Shown one piece after another: positions 33,155 through 42,280 of a stretch of 64,000 nt of DNA. The stretch lies in contig NZ_CP014616.1 of NCBI RefSeq assembly GCF_001590685.1, forward strand, positions 456,501 to 520,500, in the 5' to 3' direction. Each line of letters opens with the position of its first letter. Positions within the stretch are counted from its first letter, which is position 1. Under the pieces are notes generated by a model. The model saw only the letters and a list, made by a program, of their open reading frames with translations, was not told the origin of the DNA and searched no databases. Source of the stretch: Sporosarcina psychrophila (GTDB lineage: Bacteria; Bacillota; Bacilli; Bacillales_A; Planococcaceae). The translations under genes were made by a program, and so were the position numbers.

Positions 33155-33793
33155 ATGAAAATTGAAATATGGTCAGATTATGTTTGTCCATTTTGTTATA
33201 TTGGAAAGCGCAGATTAGAAGAGGCATTAGAGCAAACTGGTCTTGGGGAAAAGGCTGAAGTTGTTTTCAAAGCATATGAACTAGATCCGAATTCGCCCGC
33301 AGTATCCGATACACTGATGACAGAAGTCCTTGCGAAGAAGTATGGGATGAGTGTGGAAGAAGCGAAGAAGATGACTGATAATGTAGTGGACCAGGCAAAA
33401 TCTGTGGGATTGAATTATAACTTTGACGTAATGACGCCAGCAAATACATTTAATGCACACCGTCTAGCGAAACTTGCTGAACAGGAAGGTTTCGATAAGA
33501 CTGTATCGGAAAGTTTACTGAAAGCTTATTTCATAGATGGTGAAAAAATAGGTGCAGAAGACGTATTGCTTCGCATTGCCGAAGAAGCAGGAATTTCACG
33601 CGACCGTGCGAAAGCAGTTCTTGATTCTGATGAGTTTGCAGATGATGTAAGAATGGATATCGCAGAAGCCCAGCAAATAGGTGTGAAAGGTGTTCCGTTT
33701 TTCGTTATCGATCGCAAATATGCAATCTCAGGAGCGCAGCCGGCAGAAGCATTTGCAAATGCACTTCGACAAGCCGCGGAAGAAGAAGTTTAA
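33155..33793 (+). CDS. DsbA family oxidoreductase (FrnE-like)
   Basis: A 212-aa thioredoxin-fold protein of the FrnE/DsbA-like group, with the active site CPFC at Cys11 and Cys14 and the cis-Pro loop KGVPFFVI. It has no signal peptide, so it acts in the cytoplasm, probably as a disulfide oxidoreductase or isomerase in redox stress. ATG 33155 follows AAAGGTGG; the GTG at 33143 overlaps that site. The insertion domain between residues 65 and 165 is helical, as in the family. A bidirectional terminator follows. Confidence 0.88.
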   Translation: MKIEIWSDYVCPFCYIGKRRLEEALEQTGLGEKAEVVFKAYELDPNSPAVSDTLMTEVLAKKYGMSVEEAKKMTDNVVDQAKSVGLNYNFDVMTPANTFNAHRLAKLAEQEGFDKTVSESLLKAYFIDGEKIGAEDVLLRIAEEAGISRDRAKAVLDSDEFADDVRMDIAEAQQIGVKGVPFFVIDRKYAISGAQPAEAFANALRQAAEEEV

Positions 33794-33804
33794 ACAAAAG
33801 AAAT

Positions 33805-33850
33805 AAAAAATCGGCCATGTGATCATAATGATCGCATGGCCGATTTTTTA
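33805..33850. terminator. Bidirectional terminator after dsbA-like gene
   Basis: AAAAAATCGGCCATG pairs exactly with CATGGCCGATTTTTT, with an extra GATCAT/ATGATC inner stem. It suits rightward readout from the dsbA-like gene and leftward readout from yceI. Confidence 0.9.
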
Positions 33851-33907
33851 AGTTATTTATTAAATTATAAAATCTCGAACTAGGATAAGTTACAACATAG
33901 AGATTTC

Positions 33908-34027
33908 ACGTCTAGACTCCAGCGCCTAGCCCCTCGAGTCGCTTCAGGCTTGCTGATAAAGGCAAAGAACGCCTTTCCCTTCAAGCCTTCCGGCGCTTGT
34001 CGGGGCTTAGCAGGCGCTTGCGCTTTT
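33908..34027. repeat. Hairpin repeat, type B, reverse orientation
   Basis: Reverse copy with core AAAGGC (33958-33963)/GCCTTT (33971-33976) and flanking stem AGGCTTG (33946-33952)/CAAGCCT (33982-33988). The flanking stem differs from other copies but is still paired. Confidence 0.82.
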
Positions 34028-34031
34028 GTTA

Positions 34032-34559
34032 TTATTGAGCTGGGTTTGCTTGTAAATCGATTGTGATTTTAATGTCGTCACCTACAAGAACGCCGCCTGC
34101 TTCAAGCGCTTGGTTCCATGTAAGACCAAATTCTTTTCTTGAAATTTTCCCTTCGACTTCGAAAGCAGCTACGTCTACGCCCCAAGGGTTTTTACCTGTA
34201 CCTTCATACTCAGCTTCGAATGTAACTTTTTTCGTTACATCTTTAACTGTCATATCGCCAGTAACGTCATATTCGTTATCGCCTTTTTTTACGATATCTG
34301 TTGAAACGAATGTGATTGTCGGGAATGTTTCTGTATCGAAGAAATCAGCAGAACGAAGGTGGTTGTCACGATCGTCGCTATTGGTATGAATTGTTGTAGC
34401 GTCGATTGTGAAGTTGATGTTAGCACCCGTCAAATCTTCAGGATTCCCTTCGATTGTACCTTCTACGCCTGTAAAACGTCCTCTTACTTTAGAAACCATC
34501 ATATGCTTAACTGAAAAACCAACACCTGTATGTGAAGCGTCTACTGTCCATTTTGTCAT
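34032..34559 (-). CDS. YceI family protein
   Basis: A 175-aa lipocalin-like protein of the YceI family, which binds isoprenoid or other amphiphilic molecules in a beta-barrel. The N-terminus WTVDASHTGVGFSVKHMMVS and the mid-region KDVTKKVTFEAEY are characteristic. There is no signal peptide, so this is a cytoplasmic version. GAGAGGAAG precedes ATG 34559. The promoter region carries a palindrome over the -35 (see below). The gene converges on the hairpin repeat and terminator. Confidence 0.88.
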   Translation of the reverse strand: MTKWTVDASHTGVGFSVKHMMVSKVRGRFTGVEGTIEGNPEDLTGANINFTIDATTIHTNSDDRDNHLRSADFFDTETFPTITFVSTDIVKKGDNEYDVTGDMTVKDVTKKVTFEAEYEGTGKNPWGVDVAAFEVEGKISRKEFGLTWNQALEAGGVLVGDDIKITIDLQANPAQ

Positions 34560-34594
34560 TGGAAAAACTTCCTCTCTGAATAAGTTATGTTCTT

Positions 34595-34624
34595 ACTATA
34601 TTCGATAAGTATCTTGAAGTCAAG
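34595..34624 (-). promoter_or_regulatory. Sigma-A promoter of yceI with palindrome over -35
   Basis: On the minus strand: TTGACT (34618-34623), 17-base spacer, TATAGT (34595-34600). CTTGA-N2-TCAAG (34613-34624) straddles the -35 and is a possible repressor site. The cognate regulator is unknown. Confidence 0.65.
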
Positions 34625-34751
34625 GTATTTAATCGAATTTAATTTGAATAAGGTGAATAGTAAGTCCTTTATTCTAATTAGTATTCCTTGTCAAAGTATA
34701 AGTTTGCAAGCATACTATTAAAGATGAAAAGCTTTAAATTGAAAGGATTGA

Positions 34752-35678
34752 ATGTTGATGTCGAAACATCAATGGTATGAAGAACTTCAGAAAACAATTA
34801 CAACAGGTACATTATTAATTGACGAGTCACTATGTAAATACACGATGACAAAACTTGGAGGAGCTGCAGACCTTCTTGTCATACCTGGAACAATAGATGA
34901 AACAGAGGCGACAGTACGTTACGCATATAAAAATAATATTCCATTATTATTACTCGGAAACGGGTCGAATATGGTCGTCAGGGATGGCGGTGTAAGAGGA
35001 ATTGTCCTTCACTTGTCACAACTCAATACGATAAGGATTGAAGGATCACTTGTGCATGCCGAGGCGGGGGCACTAATCATTGACGTTTCAAAACGTGCGG
35101 CAGCGACTACACTGTCGGGTATCGAATTTGCCTGTGGAATTCCAGGCTCCATCGGGGGCGCAATGGCGATGAATGCCGGCGCGTATGGTGGGGAGATAAA
35201 AGATATAATTGTGCAGGCAACAGTGTTAACGAAAGCTGGAGAGCGGTTAGTTCTTTCAAAAGAACAACTTGAGCTCGGTTATAGGAAGAGTATTATATCG
35301 CAAGAGGGCTACTACGTTCTCTCGGCAGATTTCCAACTCGCACAAGGAGACCAGGGTGTCATTGATGGGAAGGTAGCAGACTTAACCTTCCAGCGTGAAT
35401 CAAAGCAACCGCTTGAGTATCCATCGGCCGGAAGTGTGTTCAAACGACCACCGGGCTATTTTGCGGGCAAACTTATTCAAGACTGCGGTCTTCAGGGAAA
35501 AGGGCATGGCGGAGCAGAAGTTTCATTGAAGCATGCTGGTTTTATCGTCAATAAAGATAATGCGACCGCATCCGATTACATTCAGACAATTAACATGGTG
35601 AAAGCGGAAGTGAAAAAAGTATTCGGCGTTGAACTGGAACTTGAAGTGAAAATCGTCGGCGAAGAAATAACGGAATAA
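34752..35678 (+). CDS. murB: UDP-N-acetylenolpyruvoylglucosamine reductase MurB
   Basis: MurB (308 aa) reduces UDP-GlcNAc-enolpyruvate to UDP-MurNAc with NADPH in peptidoglycan synthesis (cytoplasm). FAD-binding motifs LLGNGSNMVV and CGIPGSIGGAMAMNAGAYGGE are present, and the catalytic serine motif is SAGSVFKRP. It is the short type II enzyme typical of Bacillota. Two close ATGs exist (34752 and 34758); GAAAGGA lies four or ten bases upstream, so the start is ambiguous by two codons. It is not in a division cluster here. A terminator follows. Confidence 0.95.
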   Translation: MLMSKHQWYEELQKTITTGTLLIDESLCKYTMTKLGGAADLLVIPGTIDETEATVRYAYKNNIPLLLLGNGSNMVVRDGGVRGIVLHLSQLNTIRIEGSLVHAEAGALIIDVSKRAAATTLSGIEFACGIPGSIGGAMAMNAGAYGGEIKDIIVQATVLTKAGERLVLSKEQLELGYRKSIISQEGYYVLSADFQLAQGDQGVIDGKVADLTFQRESKQPLEYPSAGSVFKRPPGYFAGKLIQDCGLQGKGHGGAEVSLKHAGFIVNKDNATASDYIQTINMVKAEVKKVFGVELELEVKIVGEEITE

Positions 35679-35680
35679 CA

Positions 35681-35718
35681 AAAAGCGGATGACCCATGAT
35701 TGGGCTATCCGCTTTTTT
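35681..35718 (+). terminator. Intrinsic terminator of murB
   Basis: AAAAGCGGAT/ATCCGCTTTT stem with an inner CCA/TGG pair and a T tail. Confidence 0.85.
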
Positions 35719-35763
35719 GTTTTTTTAGGAAACTATATGTTTTTTGACGTAGAGCAGTGTTTA

Positions 35764-35896
35764 GGCTCCAGGCATCAATCTCAACACAAAGTCGCAAATT
35801 TAGACTGTCTTCTTTGAGTTTCAGTCCTTTATTTAAAGGCAGAGATCGCCTTTTTCTCCAGCGCTTGTTGGGGTTAAAAGGCGCCTTGCGCTTTTC
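35764..35896. repeat. Hairpin repeat, type B, diverged, reverse orientation
   Basis: Core stem AAAGGC/GCCTTT with loop AGAGATC and right end GGCGCCTTGCGCTTTTC. The left end (GGCTCCAGGC) is diverged from the other copies. Confidence 0.7.
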
Positions 35897-35899
35897 TTA

Positions 35900-36574
35900 T
35901 CATCTGGCGTTTTTACAAGAGAGCAGTGCAGGGTCGGTTACTTGGTCGTCTGTAATGTGCACTTGGCACATTTTATTGTTACTCATGAATTTGAAGATCC
36001 CATTGTTGAAGTCAGTTCCAACTTCTTTGAAGAAAATACCTTCAAAGCGAACTTCTTTTGAAAGCGTGAAGTTGACGCGGAAACCGTTACTGTCTTCGAC
36101 TAAGTAGGCACGTACGCCTTTTTCGAACATGCCGTCAATCTCGTCTCTGATGGCGCGATCGACAGAAACGACATGGAAGTCAACGAATGTGATTTCTCGT
36201 AACAATACGTTCATGAACGAACCTTTAGTAATCTCTTCCCATCTACTCTGAGCAGTTTGCCCAAGAATGATTTGGGTAATGTTATGTGTATGAGCTACTT
36301 CCTTAATAACTTTTGCGGAAGTACGTTTTTCATTATCCCGGATTATGAAATCTTCTACTTCGAGTTCTTCAGCGAGTTCTTTCCAACGATCGATATATTC
36401 GGATTTTTCCGCGTCAAATTCATCATAAGGAAGCGGGTCCACTGTTAAAATATACATTGGACAATCCATGATCGTTGCAATTTTATGTCCGCGCCTAATG
36501 AGACGCTCACCATTTGGACCGTAGTAGACACAAACGAGAATACTCTCGTCCATACGACCTTTTACTTTGCCCAT
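35900..36574 (-). CDS. Universal stress protein (Usp/KdpD-like) domain protein
   Basis: A 224-aa cytoplasmic protein. The first about 140 residues resemble a Usp/KdpD-type nucleotide-binding domain: a beta strand at ILVCVYYGPNGERLIRRG, then ITQIILGQTAQSRW, which fits the ATP-binding loop region of KdpD Usp domains. The C-terminal 80 residues have no assigned domain. Read leftward from ATG 36574, with GAGGTGA eight bases upstream; GTG 36586 would overlap that site. The role is unknown. A KdpD-type potassium or osmotic sensing link is speculative. Confidence 0.7.
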   Translation of the reverse strand: MGKVKGRMDESILVCVYYGPNGERLIRRGHKIATIMDCPMYILTVDPLPYDEFDAEKSEYIDRWKELAEELEVEDFIIRDNEKRTSAKVIKEVAHTHNITQIILGQTAQSRWEEITKGSFMNVLLREITFVDFHVVSVDRAIRDEIDGMFEKGVRAYLVEDSNGFRVNFTLSKEVRFEGIFFKEVGTDFNNGIFKFMSNNKMCQVHITDDQVTDPALLSCKNAR

Positions 36575-36938
36575 GACGGTAGTCACCTCTTAATTATATT
36601 TTGGTTAGTCGAATTCATGTTAGAAGTTTAGTACTGATTGAAAACCAAACAATTATATATGAAAATGAACGATTTGACAAGATGCGAATGCTTCAAAGTG
36701 CTAAGAGTATGGTAATAGTGTATAATTTATTGTGTAATCTCTTTGAGCTTCCCCTAATACTATTATCTATAGCTCCCTATTATCCCGCCAGTCACGCTGA
36801 AGGTCAAGTTTGCCCAATATAATAATGAGTTTTACAAGTAATACATAATATGGATTGTGTATTTCTGTAGATTTTCAGGTGGTTTATTACAACTGTTTTA
36901 AAAGGTAAGAAGGTACAAATTTTTCTACATGGGCCGAT

Positions 36939-37081
36939 GTCTAGACTTCAGACTTCCTTCCATTAGCCTCGGTCTGGCTGAAAAGGCTTAGCACGCCTTT
37001 ATCTTCAAGATTACCAGTAGGGAGGGTCCGAACTTAATCCCTTCTACTTATCGGGGCTAAACCGCGCCTTGCGCTTTTCTT
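36939..37081. repeat. Hairpin repeat, diverged, reverse orientation
   Basis: Recognised by the GTCTAGACTTCAG left end, AAGGC...GCCTTT core, CTTATCGGGGC and the GCGCCTTGCGCTTTTC right end. It is the most diverged large copy. The rest of 36575-37108 holds AT-rich DNA with the leftward gene's promoter region and nothing else that I can support. Confidence 0.65.
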
Positions 37082-37108
37082 AATCTGTTTAGTATTGGAG
37101 GTTTGCAT

Positions 37109-39520
37109 TTGTTGGCGATAACGATAGCTATTTTTATCCCGTTTTTGGCTGCTCTACTCGTCCCGTTCATTTATAAGAGGGTGCGCAGTCGCAATATCGG
37201 GTGGTTTGTCATGTCCGTTCCACTCGTCCTATTCATATATCTTGCCAGTTTCATTCCCGCGATTGCAGGAGGGAAAACATATATACATACGATTAAATGG
37301 ATTGATTCTGCTGGGATCAATTTTACGACGTATCTAGATGGTCTCAGTATGATTTTTGGCCTTTTAATTACTGGGGTAGGGAGCCTCGTAATTCTCTATT
37401 CCATATATTATTTGTCTGAACGCGAAGCATTAGGGCGTTTTTACGTTTATCTTTTGATGTTCATGGGCTCGATGCTTGGAGTAATATTCTCGGACAACTT
37501 AATGGTGCTATATGTTTTTTGGGAATTGACGAGTATTTCGTCGTTTCTTTTAATCGCATTTTGGTACCACCGCAAAAAGTCTAGGTATGGTGCACAAAAA
37601 TCAATGCTCATCACTGTATCTGGCGGAGTAGGGATGCTTGTTGGTTTTATCATGTTGCATACAATGACTGGGTCGTTCAGTGTGCGCGAAATCATTGCAA
37701 CAATTGGTCAGTATACAAATGAAAGTTTGTTTTTACCGGCAATGCTACTCGTTTTGCTTGGTGCATTTACGAAGTCAGCCCAGTTTCCATTCCACATCTG
37801 GCTACCAGATGCCATGGAAGCGCCGACACCGGTCAGTGCTTATTTACATTCCGCGACAATGGTTAAGGCAGGGATTTACCTTGTCGCACGCTTCACACCT
37901 GTATTTGGTGGGGAAGCGGTGTGGTTTTATACAGTTACTGGCGTGGGGATATTTACATTGTTCTGGGGATCCGTCAATGCGGTGCGGCAAACGGATCTGA
38001 AGGCATTGCTCGCCTACTCAACAATTAGTCAACTGGGTCTGATCATGAGCCTCTTCGGACTTGGTTCAGCGGCGCTTAACGAAGGCTACAGCGCGGACTC
38101 AGTTATTTATACACAGGCGACATTTGCCGCTTTGTTCCATCTTATTAACCATTCAACGTTCAAAGGTGCTCTCTTTATGGTCGTTGGTATTGTCGATCAT
38201 CAAGTTGGAACGCGAGATATTCGTAGACTTGGCGGACTGATGTCACTCATGCCCGTGACGTTTACAATCGCTGTTATCGGCAGTTTTTCGATGGCAGGAT
38301 TACCGCCGTTTAACGGTTTCCTTAGTAAGGAAATGTTTTTCGAATCCGTACTGAATGTGCGTAATCTCGACATTTTCGCAATGGGGCCGCTGATGGGAAG
38401 CTTATTGCCTGTTGTGGCTTGGATTGCAAGCGTGTTGACATTCGTTTATAGCATGATTATCGTTTTTCAGACATTTCTTGGGAAACATCAACCGGACCGT
38501 CTTGATAGAAAAGCATTTGAAGCGCCAGTTGGGATGCTGATTGCTCCGTCGATTCTGGCACTGTTCGTTGTAGGTATTTTCTTCTTCCCGAATGTAGTCG
38601 GAAAGTATTTGTTAAAGCCTGCAATGGCTTCGGTTTTACCTCCGTTTGAAGGTGCGGAAGGCCTTGTCCCGCATATAACTGCTTGGCATGGTTTTAATGG
38701 AGCTATCATGATGACAATTGGTGTTATCGTAGTGGGCGCGTTGCTATACTTCTTCCTTCGTTATTGGCGCGGGGTTTACTCGCTTGCACCTATGCGCTGG
38801 AATCTCGATTCTATGTATAACGGCTTGTTGACGCAGGCGGAGAAAGCTTCATCTTTCTTGACTCGGACTTATATGACGGGATACCTTAGGGATTATCTTG
38901 CATATATATTTGTTTTTTTCATCCTAACTGTCGGTGGCGGCCTGTTATGGACCGGTGGGTTTTCAATCGATTTTTCTAACGATGCTCCCATTACGGTTAG
39001 CGAGTATATCATCATCTTCGTAATGATGGGTGCGAGTATTGCGATCATCTTTGTAAAATCACGTATGACGGCAATCCTGTTAAATGGTGTTCTCGGTTAT
39101 TCAATTGCTATTCTCTTTGTCGTGTTCCGGGCACCGGATTTGGCTTTGACACAAATTATCGTAGAAACCGTGACGACTGCGTTATTCCTCTTATGTTTCT
39201 ATTTCTTACCTGAATGGAGCAAGGAGAAATCGACAAGGTCATTAAAAGTTTTCAAAGGCATTATTGCCATTTCGGTAGGAACGGTTGTTACAGTTCTTGC
39301 ACTCGTCGTACAAGGCAATAAGATGTTCGAGTCGATTTCAGTATACTTTGAAGATGCTTATGAGTTGGCGGGAGGAAAGAATATCGTCAATACGATATTG
39401 GGTGACTTCCGGGCATTCGATACGATGCTCGAAGTAGTTGTACTTTTTATCGCCGGTATTGGCGTGTTTACATTGATTAAACTGAAGGCTGGAAAGGGGG
39501 ACGAGGACGTTGAAGATTAA
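37109..39520 (+). CDS. mrpA: Mrp Na+/H+ antiporter subunit A
   Basis: Large membrane subunit (803 aa, about 20 helices) of the hetero-oligomeric Mrp cation/proton antiporter. It is related to complex I NuoL (residues 60-450, with the PFHIWLPDAMEAPTPVSAYLHSA stretch around position 228) plus a C-terminal MrpB-like extension. Proton-path Glu and Lys residues are in the first half. TTG 37109 is set by TTGGAGG seven bases upstream. It is the first gene of a seven-gene operon in standard order. The complex supports Na+ and alkali resistance and pH homeostasis. Confidence 0.95.
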   Translation: MLAITIAIFIPFLAALLVPFIYKRVRSRNIGWFVMSVPLVLFIYLASFIPAIAGGKTYIHTIKWIDSAGINFTTYLDGLSMIFGLLITGVGSLVILYSIYYLSEREALGRFYVYLLMFMGSMLGVIFSDNLMVLYVFWELTSISSFLLIAFWYHRKKSRYGAQKSMLITVSGGVGMLVGFIMLHTMTGSFSVREIIATIGQYTNESLFLPAMLLVLLGAFTKSAQFPFHIWLPDAMEAPTPVSAYLHSATMVKAGIYLVARFTPVFGGEAVWFYTVTGVGIFTLFWGSVNAVRQTDLKALLAYSTISQLGLIMSLFGLGSAALNEGYSADSVIYTQATFAALFHLINHSTFKGALFMVVGIVDHQVGTRDIRRLGGLMSLMPVTFTIAVIGSFSMAGLPPFNGFLSKEMFFESVLNVRNLDIFAMGPLMGSLLPVVAWIASVLTFVYSMIIVFQTFLGKHQPDRLDRKAFEAPVGMLIAPSILALFVVGIFFFPNVVGKYLLKPAMASVLPPFEGAEGLVPHITAWHGFNGAIMMTIGVIVVGALLYFFLRYWRGVYSLAPMRWNLDSMYNGLLTQAEKASSFLTRTYMTGYLRDYLAYIFVFFILTVGGGLLWTGGFSIDFSNDAPITVSEYIIIFVMMGASIAIIFVKSRMTAILLNGVLGYSIAILFVVFRAPDLALTQIIVETVTTALFLLCFYFLPEWSKEKSTRSLKVFKGIIAISVGTVVTVLALVVQGNKMFESISVYFEDAYELAGGKNIVNTILGDFRAFDTMLEVVVLFIAGIGVFTLIKLKAGKGDEDVED

Positions 39521-39932
39521 TGATGTCATTTTACAGACAGTAACGAAGATTGTTGTCTTCATCATTTTGACGTTCGGCGTGGAATTGTTCCTTTCCGGTC
39601 ATAATAATCCGGGAGGTGGATTCATTGGTGGTCTCGTCCTATCTTCCGCATTCGTTCTTCTCTATTTGGTGTTCGATATCGAAACAGTCCATAAGGGCAT
39701 CCCATTCGATTTCAAGAAGATTGCAGCGTTTGGTGTATTGCTTGCAGTCGGAACGGGTTTAGGATCAGTTCTATTCGGTGCTTCATTCCTTACACAGACG
39801 GCTAGTCATTTCAACTTGCCAGTGTTCGGGGAAACGGAATTAGCGACGGTCGTGCTGTTTGAGGCAGGGGTTGCACTGACTGTTGTCGGTGTTGTTGTAA
39901 CGATTATTTTAAGTATTAGTGAGGATGTGTAG
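39510..39932 (+). CDS. mrpB: Mrp antiporter subunit B
   Basis: Membrane subunit (140 aa, four helices) of the Mrp complex, with the family motif SGHNNPGGGFIGGLV. It starts at TTG 39510, eleven bases inside the end of mrpA, with a GAGGACG site upstream, so translation is coupled. mrpC follows four bases after its stop. Confidence 0.94.
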   Translation: MKINDVILQTVTKIVVFIILTFGVELFLSGHNNPGGGFIGGLVLSSAFVLLYLVFDIETVHKGIPFDFKKIAAFGVLLAVGTGLGSVLFGASFLTQTASHFNLPVFGETELATVVLFEAGVALTVVGVVVTIILSISEDV

Positions 39933-39935
39933 CTG

Positions 39936-40274
39936 TTGGAAACGTTAATAACGATACTCGTTGGAGTCCTTGTAACGGTCGCTGTCTACTTGCTGCTATC
40001 TAAAAGTCTAGTTCGGGTCATTTTAGGGACGGCAATCCTGTCGCATGCTGTGCATTTGCTATTAATGACGATGGGCGGCTTGAAAAAAGGAGCAGTCCCA
40101 CTATTAGGTGAAAATGCGGAGAGCTACACGGATGCTCTTCCACAGGCACTTATCCTGACTGCAATAGTGATCAGTTTCGCAGTGACTTCCTTTTTACTGG
40201 TGCTTGCATATCGAACATACAAAGAGACTGGGTCGGACAATCTCGCTGCATTGAGAGGGTTCAAAGATGAATAA
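39936..40274 (+). CDS. mrpC: Mrp antiporter subunit C
   Basis: A 112-aa NuoK-like subunit with three helices. LGTAILSHAVHLLLMT and LPQALILTAIVISFAVT are diagnostic of the family. The TTG start at 39936 has only a weak ribosome site, so coupling to mrpB is likely. It overlaps mrpD by eight bases. Confidence 0.94.
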   Translation: METLITILVGVLVTVAVYLLLSKSLVRVILGTAILSHAVHLLLMTMGGLKKGAVPLLGENAESYTDALPQALILTAIVISFAVTSFLLVLAYRTYKETGSDNLAALRGFKDE

Positions 40275-41751
40275 TATTATAGTTATGCCAATGATTATAC
40301 CTTTATTAACAGGGATTTTACTTGTATTTCTCCGGCCTTATGTGAAAGTTCAACGGGCGTTCAGTCTTGTTTCAATCGTAGCAACCGTAGCGATCAGTGT
40401 TTATATTTTGAACATGATTCAGGCGGACGGTATTTTACGGCTCGATTTCGGGGGCTGGTTGCCACCATACGGAATTTCATTTGTCGCAGATTCATTCTCT
40501 ATGCTACTTGTATTGACGACAGCGATTGTAACAGGAATCCTTCTAATTTATGCGTTCTCGTCGATTGGTCGAGCGCATGAGAATATGTTCTTTTATCCGT
40601 TCGTTTTTTTCCTGATTGCGGGCGTTAATGGTTCATTTCTAACGGGTGACTTGTTCAACTTATTCGTCTGTTTTGAAGTTATGCTTCTATCTTCTTATGT
40701 GCTCATAACACTTGGAGGCAGGAAAGTTCAACTCGTCGAATCAATTAAATACATAACTATAAATGTACTGTCATCGTGGTTTTTCCTCGTTGGAATCGCG
40801 TACTTATATGGTACGGTAGGTACGCTTAATATGGCACATCTATCAGTACGTATTGCAGAAGTCGGGCAAGGGCCGCTGTTGACAGTGATTAGCATTGTCT
40901 TCCTCATTGTATTTAGTTTGAAATCTGGACTACTTCTATATTTCTGGTTGCCAGGGTCATACAGTGCACCACCGACAGTAGTTGCGGCTTTGTTCGGTGC
41001 TTTGCTTACGAAAGTCGGTATCTATGCAATGTTCCGCGTGTTTACGCTCATTTTTTATCACGAGCCTGGTGTTACACATTTGATGATTGGCATTATGGCG
41101 GGAATCACGATGATTGGCGGTAGTATTGGTGCAATCGCCTACAATGATATCCGGAAGATTGTGTCCTATAACGTCGTCATTGCAGTAGGGTTTATACTCG
41201 TTGGCCTTGCTGTCTCGACAGAAGTGGCGATTCAAGGGTCTATTTATTATCTTATCCATGACATGATTATTAAAGCTTTGTTATTCCTTATCGCAGGGAC
41301 GATGATCTACTTAACTGGAACTGCAAGGATTGAAAATATGAGTGGGTTGATTCGCAATTATCCATTACTTGGGTGGCTGTTCTTCATCACAATGCTGTCA
41401 CTTGCGGGAATTCCGCCGCTTAGCGGGTTCATCGGAAAGGTGTACGTTGGCCAAGGGGCGATTGAGGCGGGTGCGTTCGTCTTGCTTGCAATCGCGTTCC
41501 TATCAAGTATTTTCGTTTTGTATTCACTTCTGCGGATTTTCCTAAACTGCTTTTGGGGCGAAACGATTATCAATGAAGATGACGATGTACCGCTTAAAAA
41601 AGGGATGCTTATTCCACTCGTCTTGTTTGGTGTACTGACAATTGCGCTGGGAGTTGGAGCAGAGGCGCTTGCGCCATACGTTTCAGATGCAGCCCGAACA
41701 CTGACAAATCCTGATATCTATATAGACGCGGTTTTGAATGACAACCGTTAA
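40267..41751 (+). CDS. mrpD: Mrp antiporter subunit D
   Basis: NuoN/NuoM-like proton-translocating subunit (494 aa, about 14 helices). The conserved Glu of TM5 lies in LFNLFVCFEVMLLSSYVL, and the TM7 Lys in FSLKSGLLLYFWLPGSY. It starts at ATG 40267 inside the end of mrpC. A 46-base gap leads to mrpE. No terminator occurs within the operon. Confidence 0.95.
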   Translation: MNNIIVMPMIIPLLTGILLVFLRPYVKVQRAFSLVSIVATVAISVYILNMIQADGILRLDFGGWLPPYGISFVADSFSMLLVLTTAIVTGILLIYAFSSIGRAHENMFFYPFVFFLIAGVNGSFLTGDLFNLFVCFEVMLLSSYVLITLGGRKVQLVESIKYITINVLSSWFFLVGIAYLYGTVGTLNMAHLSVRIAEVGQGPLLTVISIVFLIVFSLKSGLLLYFWLPGSYSAPPTVVAALFGALLTKVGIYAMFRVFTLIFYHEPGVTHLMIGIMAGITMIGGSIGAIAYNDIRKIVSYNVVIAVGFILVGLAVSTEVAIQGSIYYLIHDMIIKALLFLIAGTMIYLTGTARIENMSGLIRNYPLLGWLFFITMLSLAGIPPLSGFIGKVYVGQGAIEAGAFVLLAIAFLSSIFVLYSLLRIFLNCFWGETIINEDDDVPLKKGMLIPLVLFGVLTIALGVGAEALAPYVSDAARTLTNPDIYIDAVLNDNR

Positions 41752-41797
41752 TCGAAGACAATCCCGTCCAATGACCGAAAAGAAGAGGTGAATGCTA

Positions 41798-42280
41798 ATG
41801 CCAGCCCAGTTACTGTTGAATTTATTTATAGCTCTGCTCTGGATGCTCTTAATCGATGAGGATGAGCTAAAGTTTACGACTTTCTTTGCCGGCTTCCTGG
41901 TTGGGATAGGAATCATATTTTTCATGCATAGATTTTTCGGCACGCAATTCTACTTGCGCCGTTTGTATGCGACATTCAAGCTACTTTTCATCTTCATATC
42001 CGAATTGACCAAATCGAGCGTAGTTGTATTGAAACAAATACTTAGCCCAAAGCTGAAAATTAAACCGGGTATTTTTAAATATGAAACAGTCTTAGAGAGT
42101 GATTCAGAAGTGACGATGCTGTCGTTGCTTTTGACGCTGACCCCGGGGTCTGTCGTCATGGAAGTATCCCCTGAAGGAAATGTCCTGTTTATTCACGCGA
42201 TGGACGTCGAACAATCTCGCGATGGACTTTTGATGCAACTGCATAACTTTGAAAGAGCAATCATGGAGGTGACCCGCTGA
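41798..42280 (+). CDS. mrpE: Mrp antiporter subunit E
   Basis: A 160-aa subunit with two or three membrane helices and a soluble C-terminal region; the LSLLLTLTPGSVVME motif is typical. Of two starts (41792 and 41798), ATG 41798 gives proper spacing from GAGGTGA and the N-terminus MPAQLLLNLFIALLW matches the family. The stop codon shares a base with mrpF. Confidence 0.93.
   Translation: MPAQLLLNLFIALLWMLLIDEDELKFTTFFAGFLVGIGIIFFMHRFFGTQFYLRRLYATFKLLFIFISELTKSSVVVLKQILSPKLKIKPGIFKYETVLESDSEVTMLSLLLTLTPGSVVMEVSPEGNVLFIHAMDVEQSRDGLLMQLHNFERAIMEVTR

Noticed and set aside
35757-36107. 116-codon rightward ORF
   Set aside because: It spans a hairpin repeat and the antisense of the universal-stress-like gene, with no ribosome site.
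36601-36822. 73-codon rightward ORF in front of the mrp operon
   Set aside because: AT-rich, no ribosome site and antisense to the leader of a leftward gene.
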